Shown here piece after piece: positions 26,509-34,991 of a stretch of DNA of 51,171 bases. The stretch is from Propionibacterium cyclohexanicum. Lineage in GTDB: Bacteria > Actinomycetota > Actinomycetes > Propionibacteriales > Propionibacteriaceae. Below the pieces are notes generated by a model. That model saw nothing but the letters and a program-made list of their open reading frames with translations. It made no database searches and was not told the origin of the DNA. Within the stretch, counting starts at the first letter, position 1; the number at the start of each line of letters is the position of its first letter. A program made the position numbers and the translations under genes. The stretch spans positions 1 through 51,171 of the forward strand of contig NZ_FOGZ01000021.1 of assembly GCF_900111365.1 (NCBI RefSeq), written 5' to 3'.

Positions 26509-28305
26509 ATGAGCGGCGCGTTCACACCGATGCACGGCCCTACCAGGGTCGACCCCGAGGACCGGCGGCAGCTCGACGAGTCGCCCGTGAGACTGCGCGC
26601 CGTCCTCGCCCTGTTCTCAGGGCACCGGCTGCGGATGGGCGCGGTGGCAGCCATCATCGTCGTGGCCTCCCTGGTCTCACTGGCGCAGCCCTTCCTGCTG
26701 CGCGAGGTCATCGACCAGGCCCTGCCCCACCACAACACCGCGCTGCTGGTGAAACTGGTGGCGGGCATGATCCTCATCGCTGTCGTCTCGGGAGTGCTGG
26801 GCGTCTGGCAGACCTGGCTGGCGGCTGTGACGGGCGAGCACGTCACTCATGAGCTGCGCACCCGGGTATTCGCGCACCTGCAACGCCAGTCGATCGCCTT
26901 CTACAAGAAGACCCGGGGCGGCGAGATCCAGTCGCGGCTGCTGCAGGACGTTGCCGGCCTGCAGGCGGTGATCACCACGACAGCGACGTCGATCGCCTCG
27001 AACCTCACTGCCACAGTGGCCACCGCCGTAGCGATGATCGCCCTCAACTGGCGCCTGTCGCTCATCTCGCTCGTCGTTCTCCCGCCCGCCTCGCTGCTCA
27101 CCCGGCAGGTGGCGCTGGTGCGCCGTGAGGTGATGGAGCGCAGGCAGCGCACGCTGGCCGACCTGCACACTCAGGTGGACGATGCCCTGAGCATCAATGG
27201 CGCCCTGCTCGCCAAGACCCTGGGCAGCGAAGCCCAGACGCTCGAACAGTTCACTCGGACATCGAGCACCCTCATCGACCTCGACGTGCGGGCCCAGCTC
27301 GCCGGGCGCTGGCGGATGGCCGTCATGAGCATCATCTTCGCCGCGATTCCCGCGCTGCTCTACCTCACCGCGGGTTTCCCGGGCTTGTGGGGCGACATCA
27401 GCATCGGTACTCTCATCGCCTTCGCGAGCCTTCAGACCTCGATCTTCCGGCCCATCCAGGGACTCCTCAACACCGGCGCCCAGTGGGTCTCGTCGATGGC
27501 CCTGCTCAGCCGGATCTTCGGCTACCTGGACCTGCCCGTCGAGGTGGCCGAACCGGTCCATCCGGTTCCGGTGGATCCGCGCGAGGTGAAGGGCCTCGTG
27601 CGCCTGGACCACGTTTCCTACCGCTTTGCGGACGGAACCCAGGATGCCCTGCGCGACATCGACCTGACCATCGAGCCCGGGCACTGGCTGGCGGTGGTAG
27701 GAGAGACCGGCTCGGGCAAGTCCACGCTGGCCTCGCTGCTGGTACGGCTGGCCGACCCGACCCGCGGCACGGTGAGCATCGACGGAGTCGATCTGCGCCG
27801 GATCACGAGCCGGGACCGTTCCCGGATCGTCGGGATGGTCACCCAGGAGACCTATCTTGCGCACGCCAGCATCGAGGAGAATCTTCGCCGGGCAGCGCCC
27901 GGGGCCAGCCGGGCGGACCTGCTGCGGGTGCTGGAGATCGCCCAGCTCGATGCGCTGATCGCGGCCCTGCCCCAGGGCTTGCAGACCACCGTCGGGGCCC
28001 GCGGCCACCGCTTCAGCGGCGGGGAACGCCAGCGGCTGGCGATTGCCCGGACGCTGCTCGTCAATCCGCCGGTGCTCATCCTGGACGAGGCAACCTCCGC
28101 TCTGGACACCGAGACCGAGCGTGAACTGCAAACGGCCCTGAACCGGCTCATGGTGGGGCGCACGACGCTCACCATTGCCCACCGGCTCAGCACGATCCGC
28201 GATGCCGACGAGATCGTCGTGCTCGACCACGGCCGGATCGTCGAGCGGGGCCGCCACAGCGAACTGCTGGCTGCCGGCGGACGCTACGCCCAGATGGCCC
28301 GGTGA
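26509..28305 (+). CDS. ABC exporter half-transporter (MsbA/LmrA type)
   Basis: 598 aa with a six-TM exporter domain (about residues 30-330, containing HELRTRVFAHLQRQSIAFY) fused to an ATPase domain. Walker A is GETGSGKST, Q-loop TQETYLA, signature FSGGERQR, Walker B VLILDEATSALD and switch His in TIAHRLSTI. It would act as a homodimer or with a partner half-transporter; substrate unknown. GAAGGAGG lies upstream of the ATG. The stop codon lies inside the first unit of a 27-bp triple repeat, so copy-number change cannot alter the protein beyond the last residues. Confidence 0.92.
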   Translation: MSGAFTPMHGPTRVDPEDRRQLDESPVRLRAVLALFSGHRLRMGAVAAIIVVASLVSLAQPFLLREVIDQALPHHNTALLVKLVAGMILIAVVSGVLGVWQTWLAAVTGEHVTHELRTRVFAHLQRQSIAFYKKTRGGEIQSRLLQDVAGLQAVITTTATSIASNLTATVATAVAMIALNWRLSLISLVVLPPASLLTRQVALVRREVMERRQRTLADLHTQVDDALSINGALLAKTLGSEAQTLEQFTRTSSTLIDLDVRAQLAGRWRMAVMSIIFAAIPALLYLTAGFPGLWGDISIGTLIAFASLQTSIFRPIQGLLNTGAQWVSSMALLSRIFGYLDLPVEVAEPVHPVPVDPREVKGLVRLDHVSYRFADGTQDALRDIDLTIEPGHWLAVVGETGSGKSTLASLLVRLADPTRGTVSIDGVDLRRITSRDRSRIVGMVTQETYLAHASIEENLRRAAPGASRADLLRVLEIAQLDALIAALPQGLQTTVGARGHRFSGGERQRLAIARTLLVNPPVLILDEATSALDTETERELQTALNRLMVGRTTLTIAHRLSTIRDADEIVVLDHGRIVERGRHSELLAAGGRYAQMAR

Positions 28306-28369
28306 GCCGGGCCGGCCCAGATGGCCCGGTGAGCCGGGCCGGCCCAGATGGCCCGGTGAGCCGGGCCGG
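28289..28369. repeat. Three tandem 27-bp units with hairpins, at the exporter stop codon
   Basis: Units at 28289-28315, 28316-28342 and 28343-28369 are identical. Each holds GGCCCGG TGAG CCGGGCC, a 7-bp stem with a 4-base loop that contains the TGA. The first unit encodes the exporter C-terminus (AQMAR-stop). This gives three successive identical hairpins, which could be a reinforced terminator or 3' end stabiliser. Confidence 0.92.
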
Positions 28370-28594
28370 CACGTGGACACCGGGGCACATCTGCCAGGGC
28401 GCAGCCCCGGGCGCACAGCGGATCTGAGGGCCCGGAGCTGTGCGGGGCAACTCATCGCGAGCACCTGTGCCGCGCACAGGCGCGCCACAATGACGATTTC
28501 TAGCCTGCAGAGAGCTCGAGACGAACGCACTGGGCACCACCGTGGTGCCGGCCCCCTGTCAAGACGTCCCGCAGCCGAAAGGGACGAGACAACG

Positions 28595-29977
28595 ATGCGA
28601 GATCATGCGCAGCGCGGGCAGGTGCGTTCGGCCCATCTCCTGGGCGAGGTCTTGATGCTGTGTGCCACGGTCTGCTGCGCCAGCTTCGCGCCCAATTCGG
28701 CGTCGCCGGCGTCGGCCACGACGAATCTGAGCTCGGCGGTGAATGCGAGCATCGACTCGGCAGCGCGCCAAGGAATCACCCAGTACGTTTCCATCGTCGA
28801 CCGCAGCACCGGCAAGGTCGTGTTCGCCACCCCCAACGCATCCACCCAGGTGGCCAGCGAGTCAATCGTCAAGCTCTACATCGCGGTCTGGTGGTTGCAC
28901 CAGACCGGCGGGGATGCTAGCGCCGTCTCGTGCGGCGACATCGGATACATGATTCGCGAGTCCGATGACGACATCGCCACGGCATGCTGGCGTCCTGACA
29001 TCTTGTCCGACGTGTCCAGCTGGTATGGGCTGAGTGCCTCCAACAACGATCCGGTGACGTGGACCTACTGGGGCGCGGCGCACATCAGCGCGTCCGATGT
29101 GGCGAGATTGCTGAACAGCGCCGCGAACGATCCCCTGGTCGGCAGCTGGCTCATCAACCAGATGGCGCAGACCACCTCGCTGGGCGCCGATGGCTACGAC
29201 CAGGACTTCGGCTTCAGGGCAGTGAGCGGCGCTGCGAGCAAGCAGGGTTGGGACAATGACGGCTACTGGCTGCCCCAGACCGGCATGATCCACTCGGCCG
29301 GCTATGTGGGCAATTTTGCGGCGGTGATCCTGCAGATGGGCGATCTGTCGAGCCAGGAAGATGCGATGCACGCCACTGCCACGAACACCGCCCAGGCCAT
29401 CGCTGCCAATGCGCATCCCACCCAGGGGGCGATCGGCGCCGCCTACCAGCAGTTCGGCGGGCTGACCAGCGAGCTCGGCTATCCCACCTCGGACCAGGCC
29501 GCGAGTACGGGCGGTGGGACCACCCAGAGCTTCCAGCACGGGGCCATGTACTGGACCGCGGCGACCGGCGCCCATGCCCTGCTCGACCCGATTCGCAGCT
29601 ACTGGATGAAGGCCGGTGGCCCGAGCGCTGCGCTCGGCTATCCGAACAGTCCGCAGACCTGTGACCTGCCTGCGGGTGGCTGCTGGCAGAGCTTCGTCGG
29701 CGGGATTCTCGTCGTGACGGGCCAGAATGTCGTCGAGATAGCTGGTCCGCTCGCCAGCCAGTGGACCGGCCAGCGCGAGGTGTTGGGCGCGCCGGTCGGT
29801 GCGGCAGTGAGCGGGGCTGTCGAGGATGGTCATCGCACCATCAGCCAGGACTTCGCGGGCGGTGTCCTGCATGCCTCGGTTCTCGCACCGGCCCCCGCAC
29901 CGGCCCATCTCGGTTTCTGGGCCAGCGTGCGCAAGGGTATCGGAAAGGTCCTCGACGGCATCCGGGCCAGGCTGTGA
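28595..29977 (+). CDS. Secreted serine hydrolase (beta-lactamase-like) with LGFP repeats
   Basis: 460 aa. A signal peptide (LLGEVLMLCATVCCASFA, cleaved near ASA-TTN) is followed by a serine-hydrolase domain with Ser90-X-X-Lys93 in ASESIVKLY, as in class A beta-lactamase-like proteins, to about residue 260. Three LGFP-type repeats follow (QQFGGLTSELGYPTS, MKAGGPSAALGYPNS, TGQREVLGAPVGA). LGFP repeats bind cell-wall polymers, so the protein is probably wall-attached. The C-terminus is short and basic. The ATG at 28595 gives a good signal peptide; the frame upstream runs into the 27-bp repeats. It could be a wall-peptide hydrolase or an inactive relative. Confidence 0.82.
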   Translation: MRDHAQRGQVRSAHLLGEVLMLCATVCCASFAPNSASPASATTNLSSAVNASIDSAARQGITQYVSIVDRSTGKVVFATPNASTQVASESIVKLYIAVWWLHQTGGDASAVSCGDIGYMIRESDDDIATACWRPDILSDVSSWYGLSASNNDPVTWTYWGAAHISASDVARLLNSAANDPLVGSWLINQMAQTTSLGADGYDQDFGFRAVSGAASKQGWDNDGYWLPQTGMIHSAGYVGNFAAVILQMGDLSSQEDAMHATATNTAQAIAANAHPTQGAIGAAYQQFGGLTSELGYPTSDQAASTGGGTTQSFQHGAMYWTAATGAHALLDPIRSYWMKAGGPSAALGYPNSPQTCDLPAGGCWQSFVGGILVVTGQNVVEIAGPLASQWTGQREVLGAPVGAAVSGAVEDGHRTISQDFAGGVLHASVLAPAPAPAHLGFWASVRKGIGKVLDGIRARL

Positions 29978-30076
29978 AGGCTCGGCGCGGCTGAGCTTCC
30001 CCACGAGCCACCTGCAACCGGCCTCGTACGCGCCGCCGAGCACCGGTGTCGGCAGCGACCCGCGCCGCCCGAGGAG

Positions 30077-31282
30077 CTATCCGGCGGTTCCCACGATGCG
30101 CTGCCCGTTCGGCTCCGCCACGGGGGCAAGGCGGTGGAGCAGCAGGGTGAGCAGGACCACGCGCTCGGCCAGCGAGGCGATCTCGACGTGCTCGCCGGGA
30201 GCATGGGCCCCGCCGCCACGCGGGCCCATGCCGTCCAGGGTGGGCACCCCCATCGCCCCGGTGGTGTTCGTGTCACCGGCACCTGCGGCGGGGCGTCCGG
30301 TGATCCGCAGGCCCGCCTGGCGGGCCGCATCCTCGGCCACGGCGAGCAGGGCCCGGTCCCCGTCGTGAGGCTGCCAGGCCGGGCGCGCGCTGAGCACCTC
30401 GACGTCCAGGGTGGCGCCGGATCGGAAGGGGCGCAGCGCATCCAGCAGCGCCATGGCCTGGGCCTGGACCTCGGCACCCCCGAACCGCAGACCGATGAGC
30501 GCGTGCGCCCTCCCGGGAATGACATTGCTGCGCCCACCACCGCCCAGCGCACCGACATTGCTGAGCACCTGGCCGGGATACTTCCCGGCGATCTGCTCCA
30601 TCCCGCGTCGAAACGCCACAAGCTGGTCGACCAGTTCATCGATGGCCGAGATGCCGCCGGCGGGGTCGAGGGCCGCATGGGATTCACGCCCGACGACGCC
30701 GAGGCGAACCCGGGTAGAGCCCAGCCGGCCCACCTTGAGGGCACCGTCGGGATGGGGCGATTCGAAGCCGATCACCGCGCGCGCCCGCTCGCAGACGCGG
30801 CGGACGAGCTGGGTGGACGAGGCCGAGCCCACCTCCTCGTCAGCGGTGATGAGCACCCGCAGCGGGGGATGAGCCAGGCTGAGACGACGAAGCACCCGGA
30901 CCGCGTCGTGCATGACCACCAGGCCCGACTTCATGTCGTAGGCTCCAGGGCCCTGGAGCTGCCCCCCTGCCACCACCAGCGGTAGCTCGGCATCGATGGT
31001 GCCGTGCGGCCAGACCGTATCGCTATGGCCCAGCAGCACGATCGGCGCGCCACCGGGGTGGCCGGATTCCGCGATGTCGACCAGAAGGTGGCTACCGCCC
31101 TCGTTGACCTCCACCCGCGTCGAGCCGTAAGGCCGCCATGCGGACGCCAGCTCGTCGGCGATCGTGGCACTGGCCGCGCGGTCCTGGCTCGGCGTCTCCG
31201 AGCGGACAAGATCGGTCAGCTCGCAGACCAATTGCGAGGGGTCAACCATCTCCCGGACACGCCGGGCAAGATCGCTCGTCAT
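30077..31282 (-). CDS. M20 family metallopeptidase / amino-acid deacylase
   Basis: 401 aa with the di-zinc M20 layout: LGHSDTVWP (His86, Asp88), GPGAYDMKSGL (bridging Asp116), ITADEEVGS (Glu149-Glu150), and a dimerisation insert in the middle. The closest classical type is glutamate carboxypeptidase G2. Context suggests removal of an N-acyl (perhaps succinyl) group from amino acids: it is divergent from a GNAT / N-succinylamino-acid-racemase-like pair. A GGGAGG lies upstream of the ATG. The 105-base divergent region has two similar palindromes that may be shared operators. Confidence 0.88.
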   Translation of the reverse strand: MTSDLARRVREMVDPSQLVCELTDLVRSETPSQDRAASATIADELASAWRPYGSTRVEVNEGGSHLLVDIAESGHPGGAPIVLLGHSDTVWPHGTIDAELPLVVAGGQLQGPGAYDMKSGLVVMHDAVRVLRRLSLAHPPLRVLITADEEVGSASSTQLVRRVCERARAVIGFESPHPDGALKVGRLGSTRVRLGVVGRESHAALDPAGGISAIDELVDQLVAFRRGMEQIAGKYPGQVLSNVGALGGGGRSNVIPGRAHALIGLRFGGAEVQAQAMALLDALRPFRSGATLDVEVLSARPAWQPHDGDRALLAVAEDAARQAGLRITGRPAAGAGDTNTTGAMGVPTLDGMGPRGGGAHAPGEHVEIASLAERVVLLTLLLHRLAPVAEPNGQRIVGTAG

Positions 31283-31302
31283 ATTCCACCTCCCTGCCTC
31301 TT

Positions 31303-31313
31303 ACGTATCGTAT
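31303..31313. promoter_or_regulatory. Operator-like palindrome in the M20/GNAT divergent region
   Basis: TACGTATCGTA, an inverted repeat of TACG with a 3-base centre, 21 bases upstream of the M20 start. It shares the TCGTAT half-site with the palindrome at 31365. Confidence 0.45.
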
Positions 31314-31364
31314 CCCTCGTGTTACGAACGTGTATCTCACATGGACAGTCATCAGTGGCTGGGG

Positions 31365-31377
31365 ATACGACTCGTAT
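31365..31377. promoter_or_regulatory. Operator-like palindrome over the GNAT promoter
   Basis: ATACGA C TCGTAT is a perfect inverted repeat that overlaps the -10 element TATAGT (31375-31380). A protein bound here would block transcription of the GNAT operon. Confidence 0.6.
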
Positions 31378-31380
31378 AGT
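31375..31380 (+). promoter_or_regulatory. -10 element, leaderless GNAT operon promoter
   Basis: TATAGT, seven bases, then ATG 31388. No Shine-Dalgarno sequence is present. Confidence 0.55.
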
Positions 31381-31387
31381 CCGATTC

Positions 31388-32122
31388 ATGAATGCGACGC
31401 AGACGCTGCGGGTGGCCGAGGTGACAAGCGCCTCGAGCCTTGCAGGAGCATCGGAGCTGTACCGGAGGGTCTTCGGCTATACGAAGCCGGAAGCGACGCT
31501 GAATCCCCGCCTGCTCCTGGCGATGGCGGCAAATGGCGGCTGCATGGTGGGGGCCTGGGACGATGACGAGACCATGGTCGGCTTCGGCTACGGCTTCACC
31601 GGCTGTTCGCAAGACCAGACCTATTTCTACTCCCAGGCCGTTGTCGTGAGCGACGGATTGCAGGGCACCGGAGTGGGGCGACGACTCAAGTACGAGCAGC
31701 GCCGACTCGCGCTCGCGAAGGGCCTGCACCACATGCGCTGGGCCTACAACCCGATCCTGGCCCGCAATGCGCATTTCAATCTGGCTGTGATCGGTGCGGT
31801 GGGCCGCTGGTTCGCGCCCAACTGCTATGGCGATGGCGAGTCGCGCCTCATCGTCGACTGGGACCTCGATGCCCCCTCGCCGGCGCACCCGGTGCAGGGC
31901 TGGCAGCGGTGCTATCCGGCCGACGAGTGGGGCTGGGCCGACCGTCGCGGCGATATCGCCCAGGTGCCCCTGCCCGCCGAACGCAGCCTCGCCGACGATG
32001 TCACGGTTCGGCGACTCGACGAATCCCTCGCCAGCCTCATGAGTGACGGTATGGTGGCGCGAAACTGCCGCCGCCAGGATGAGCGGACGGCCGTCTATGT
32101 CTTCGAGAGGTGTCCGCGGTGA
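31388..32122 (+). CDS. GNAT-superfamily N-acyltransferase (candidate amino-acid succinyltransferase)
   Basis: 244 aa of the large COG3375-like GNAT group. The acyl-CoA binding loop is seen in VVVSDGLQGTGVGRRLKYEQRR (pattern Q/R-X-X-G-X-G/A). The C-terminal half (RWAYNPILARNAHFNLAVIG) is typical of this group and not of small ribosomal-type acetyltransferases. In Geobacillus a GNAT next to an N-succinylamino-acid racemase succinylates D-amino acids; the same neighbours are here. The role is inferred from context. It is the first gene of a four-gene operon joined by 4-base overlaps. Confidence 0.85.
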   Translation: MNATQTLRVAEVTSASSLAGASELYRRVFGYTKPEATLNPRLLLAMAANGGCMVGAWDDDETMVGFGYGFTGCSQDQTYFYSQAVVVSDGLQGTGVGRRLKYEQRRLALAKGLHHMRWAYNPILARNAHFNLAVIGAVGRWFAPNCYGDGESRLIVDWDLDAPSPAHPVQGWQRCYPADEWGWADRRGDIAQVPLPAERSLADDVTVRRLDESLASLMSDGMVARNCRRQDERTAVYVFERCPR

Positions 32123-32811
32123 CCGTCACGAGCCCATCACGTCACGCAGCCAATCGGGCGCTGAGAACTCCCGGTGCCCGCTATCGAGCGCGCATCGAGA
32201 CCACCTCGGCAGCAACCCTGCAGTCGCGGTTGATCGCCTCGGAGGTGAGCAATCTCACCGAGGCCTTCGACCGGCTCGCTGCAGATGGCAGCGTCTGCCG
32301 GGCCGCGGCGCTCACCGTGAAGGCCCGCCGCCGTTTCGTCATCGGCTCGGGCAAGAGCCACGCCTACGCCACCCTGCTCGCTGCCGATCTGTCCACTGCA
32401 GTTGCTCAGGTGAACCTCGTGGACGACTCCAGCACGAGCCTGCTCGACCTGCTCAGCGATGTGCGCGAATCCGATGTCCTGGTCGCCTTCTCCTTCCGCC
32501 GCTACCGCCGGTCCACAGTTGCTGCCGCGCGGGAGTTCACCGCCGCCGGTGGCACCGTCGTGGCGGTCACCGACGACGAAGCCGCTCCGCTCGCCGAGCA
32601 TGCCCGCGAGCTGGTCGTCGTGGCGACCGATTCCGCGTCCTATGCCGATTCGCCCACCGCGGTGGCGGCAACCAGCCATGTGCTCGCCACCTTGACCACA
32701 GCCAGCGCCAAGGGCGCCCGCCGGCGGTTCGCCGACCGGGACCGTATCAGCGAGGACCTCGGCCTCTACCTCGACGACGCCGGGCCCTCACCGGTACAGG
32801 ATCAGTCATGA
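32119..32811 (+). CDS. SIS-domain protein (RpiR-like without the DNA-binding part)
   Basis: 230 aa. The sugar-isomerase (SIS) fold runs from about residue 60 (RRRFVIGSGKSHAYATLLAADLS) to 190 (LVAFSFRRYRRSTVAAAREFTAAGGTVVAVTD), the phosphosugar-binding type found at the C-terminus of MurR/RpiR regulators. The N-terminal 40 residues lack the roughly 75-residue HTH domain of RpiR proteins. GTG 32119 overlaps the GNAT stop as GTGA, with GAGAGG 8 bases upstream; GTG 32110 is the alternative. It could sense a phosphorylated ligand or be an orphan sensor of this pathway. Confidence 0.78.
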   Translation: MTVTSPSRHAANRALRTPGARYRARIETTSAATLQSRLIASEVSNLTEAFDRLAADGSVCRAAALTVKARRRFVIGSGKSHAYATLLAADLSTAVAQVNLVDDSSTSLLDLLSDVRESDVLVAFSFRRYRRSTVAAAREFTAAGGTVVAVTDDEAAPLAEHARELVVVATDSASYADSPTAVAATSHVLATLTTASAKGARRRFADRDRISEDLGLYLDDAGPSPVQDQS

Positions 32812-33923
32812 GGGTCGTGCAAGCCACCCTGCACGTGGTCCGCCTGCCCCTGGTGCACCGGTTCCAGACCAGCTCTCATGCGAAGAATCATCTGGATCAC
32901 ATCCTCGTGGAGATTCGTGACGAGTCGGGTGCCACCGGCTGGGGCGAGATCGCCTCGGCCACACAGCCCTACTACGGGCCCGAGACCGTCGGGACAGCCC
33001 AGCTCATCGCCCAGCATTTCCTCCTCCCGGCGCTGCTCGGGGCACGCTGGGAACACCCTCGCCAGGCCGACGCGCTGTGGGCGAAGGTGCGCGGAAACAA
33101 CTTCGCCAAGTCCGGCATCGATATGGCCTGCTGGGCGTTGTACGCCACCATGACTGGCCAGCCGCTCGCCCAGGCGCTGGGAGGAACCCGCACGAGAGCG
33201 GCCAGCGGCGTCTCGCTGGGCATCGAGGCGAGCATCGACCAGCTGGTCGACCAGGTCGGAGCCCAGATTGCCGCCGGCTACCATCGCGTCAAGCTGAAGA
33301 TCGCTCCCGGCTGGGATGTGGAGCCCGTGAAGGCAGTGCGGGCGGCGTTCCCGCACGAAGATCTCCACGTGGACGCCAACGGCGCCTACCGGCCCGACGA
33401 GACCTCGTTCGCCGTCATGCACGCGCTGGACGCACACCATCTCACGATGATCGAGCAGCCCTTCGCCCCCCGCGACTTCGTCTCTCATGCCCGCCTGCAG
33501 GCCCAGCTCGAGACCCCGGTGTGTCTCGACGAGACTGTCGCCGAGCTGGCCGATCTCGACACGATGATCGCGCTTCAGGCGGGGCGGATACTCAACATCA
33601 AGCTGTCGCGGATGGGTGGCCTCACCACCGCCCTGGCAGCTCACGACCGCGCCGCCAAGGCGGGTATCCCCGTATGGTGCGGCGGGATGCACGAATTCGG
33701 CATCGGCCGCGCCGCCAATGTGGCGCTGTCGTCCTTGCCGGGTTTCACATTGCCCTCGGATGTCTCGGGCTCGGACAAGTACTATGCGCGAGATGTCGTC
33801 GTACCGCCGGTGCGCACCACTGACGGATTCGTCACCATTCCCACCACTCCCGGCCTTGGGTTCGATGTCGACACCGACTGGATCGCCCGAAATACCCTGG
33901 CCACCTTCACGACGAAAGAATGA
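32808..33923 (+). CDS. Enolase-superfamily racemase (N-succinylamino-acid racemase / OSBS group)
   Basis: 371 aa, cytoplasmic, Mg-dependent. An MLE-type N-terminal capping domain (residues 1-125) and barrel follow. Catalytic Lys162 and Lys164 are in RVKLKIA, metal ligands Asp189 (HVDAN), Glu216 (IEQPF) and Asp241 (CLDE), and the second catalytic Lys265 is in LNIKLSRMGG. This is the pattern of the NSAR/o-succinylbenzoate synthase branch; no menaquinone genes are near, and the GNAT and M20 neighbours favour N-succinylamino-acid racemase activity. The start overlaps the SIS stop as ATGA. OSBS activity cannot be excluded from sequence. Confidence 0.85.
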   Translation: MRVVQATLHVVRLPLVHRFQTSSHAKNHLDHILVEIRDESGATGWGEIASATQPYYGPETVGTAQLIAQHFLLPALLGARWEHPRQADALWAKVRGNNFAKSGIDMACWALYATMTGQPLAQALGGTRTRAASGVSLGIEASIDQLVDQVGAQIAAGYHRVKLKIAPGWDVEPVKAVRAAFPHEDLHVDANGAYRPDETSFAVMHALDAHHLTMIEQPFAPRDFVSHARLQAQLETPVCLDETVAELADLDTMIALQAGRILNIKLSRMGGLTTALAAHDRAAKAGIPVWCGGMHEFGIGRAANVALSSLPGFTLPSDVSGSDKYYARDVVVPPVRTTDGFVTIPTTPGLGFDVDTDWIARNTLATFTTKE

Positions 33924-34804
33924 GCATGCCGATCTGCATCATCGTCTCCCCCGTTCAGGAATCCGCCGACGAAGCCATCGAGGGCCGGCTTCACCTCGTG
34001 GATTCGCACGATCCCCAGGTACCGGTCACCGACCTGGGAGTCACCCGCGGCGACGGCATCTTCGAGGTGATCGGTGTCGTCCACGGACGCCCGCTGGCGC
34101 TCGATGCCCACCTTAGGCGGCTGGCCAATTCGGCGGCGATGCTCGACCTGCCCGCCCTTGAGCTGGAGGCGATTCGTGCCGCGGTGCTCAAGACCATCGA
34201 TCTGGACGAGCACCGCGAGGAGTTGTCGGTGAAGATCGTCGTGACCCGGGGGGTGGAGGGCACCGGCGTGCCGATCTGCTGGGTGCTGTCCTTCCAGACC
34301 GACGACCACCGCGCGGAGCGGGCCGAGGGAATCAAGGTGGTCTTGCTGAGCAGGGGATATCCCCACGACATCGCCGCCCGGGCCCCCTGGCTCCTCACCG
34401 GCGCCAAGACGCTCTCCTATGCGATCAACAAGGCGGCATTGCGTGAGGCCGCCCGCCGCGGCGCCGATGACGTGATCTTCACGAGCACGGACGGCTATGT
34501 GCTCGAGGGTCCCAGTGCCAGTCTCATCATGAAGTTCGGCCAGCGCATCTGGACGCCGTCCACCGCCCAGGGCATTCTGCGCGGGACCACCCAGGGCGCC
34601 GCCTTCGAGGTGTTCGGGCGACTCGGATTCGCCACCGCGGAGGTACTCGTGGGAGTGGATCAGCTGGCGGCCGCAGACGCAATGTGGCTGGCATCGTCGA
34701 CTCGCCTGCTCGCCCCGGTGCGGCTTCTCGACGAGCACGATGTGCCGGTCGACCACGATCTCACGGATACCGTGAACGCGGCACTGCTCGACACCGCACG
34801 CTGA
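33920..34804 (+). CDS. Class IV PLP enzyme (aminodeoxychorismate lyase / D-amino-acid transaminase fold)
   Basis: 294 aa. The PLP lysine is Lys163 in GAKTLSYAINKAALREA. The conserved Glu is in DGYVLEGPSASLIM (Glu196), and LGVTRGDGIFEV near the N-terminus is the usual dimer/cofactor motif. PabC-like lyases, branched-chain and D-amino-acid transaminases share these motifs. The N-terminus includes the short block HDPQVPVTD. Within a D-/L-amino-acid operon a transaminase that disposes of an amino acid fits, but aminodeoxychorismate lyase is equally possible. The start overlaps the racemase stop by 4 bases. Confidence 0.82.
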   Translation: MSMPICIIVSPVQESADEAIEGRLHLVDSHDPQVPVTDLGVTRGDGIFEVIGVVHGRPLALDAHLRRLANSAAMLDLPALELEAIRAAVLKTIDLDEHREELSVKIVVTRGVEGTGVPICWVLSFQTDDHRAERAEGIKVVLLSRGYPHDIAARAPWLLTGAKTLSYAINKAALREAARRGADDVIFTSTDGYVLEGPSASLIMKFGQRIWTPSTAQGILRGTTQGAAFEVFGRLGFATAEVLVGVDQLAAADAMWLASSTRLLAPVRLLDEHDVPVDHDLTDTVNAALLDTAR

Positions 34805-34895
34805 CCCGGGCGTCCGATCCGCCCTGCCCGTCGCTTTGTGGGGTGCCCTTCGGCCAGCGCGACAGCGGGCACGCCCACCGTCCCATGACGGGCAG

Positions 34896-34925
34896 TTGCG
34901 TTGTCCGGCGCGCGGACACTACCGT
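34896..34925 (+). promoter_or_regulatory. Promoter of the cysteine-leader/sulfonate operon with internal palindrome
   Basis: -35 TTGCGT (34896-34901), 18-base spacer, -10 TACCGT (34920-34925). The spacer is almost filled by the inverted repeat TGTCCG GCGCG CGGACA (34902-34918), a likely operator. The two other Cys-leader transcription units in this window have the same 18-base spacing. Confidence 0.55.
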
Positions 34926-34956
34926 GTAGGCATCGTTGCCGCACAGTGCAGCTGTG

Positions 34957-34974
34957 CCACCCGAATCCGGGTGG
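34957..34974 (+). promoter_or_regulatory. 5' UTR hairpin before the leader ORF
   Basis: CCACCC GAATCC GGGTGG: perfect 6-bp stem ending 3 bases before the leader Shine-Dalgarno region (AAGGGA, 34978-34983). Confidence 0.55.
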
Positions 34975-34991
34975 CCGAAGGGAAACCGGAC

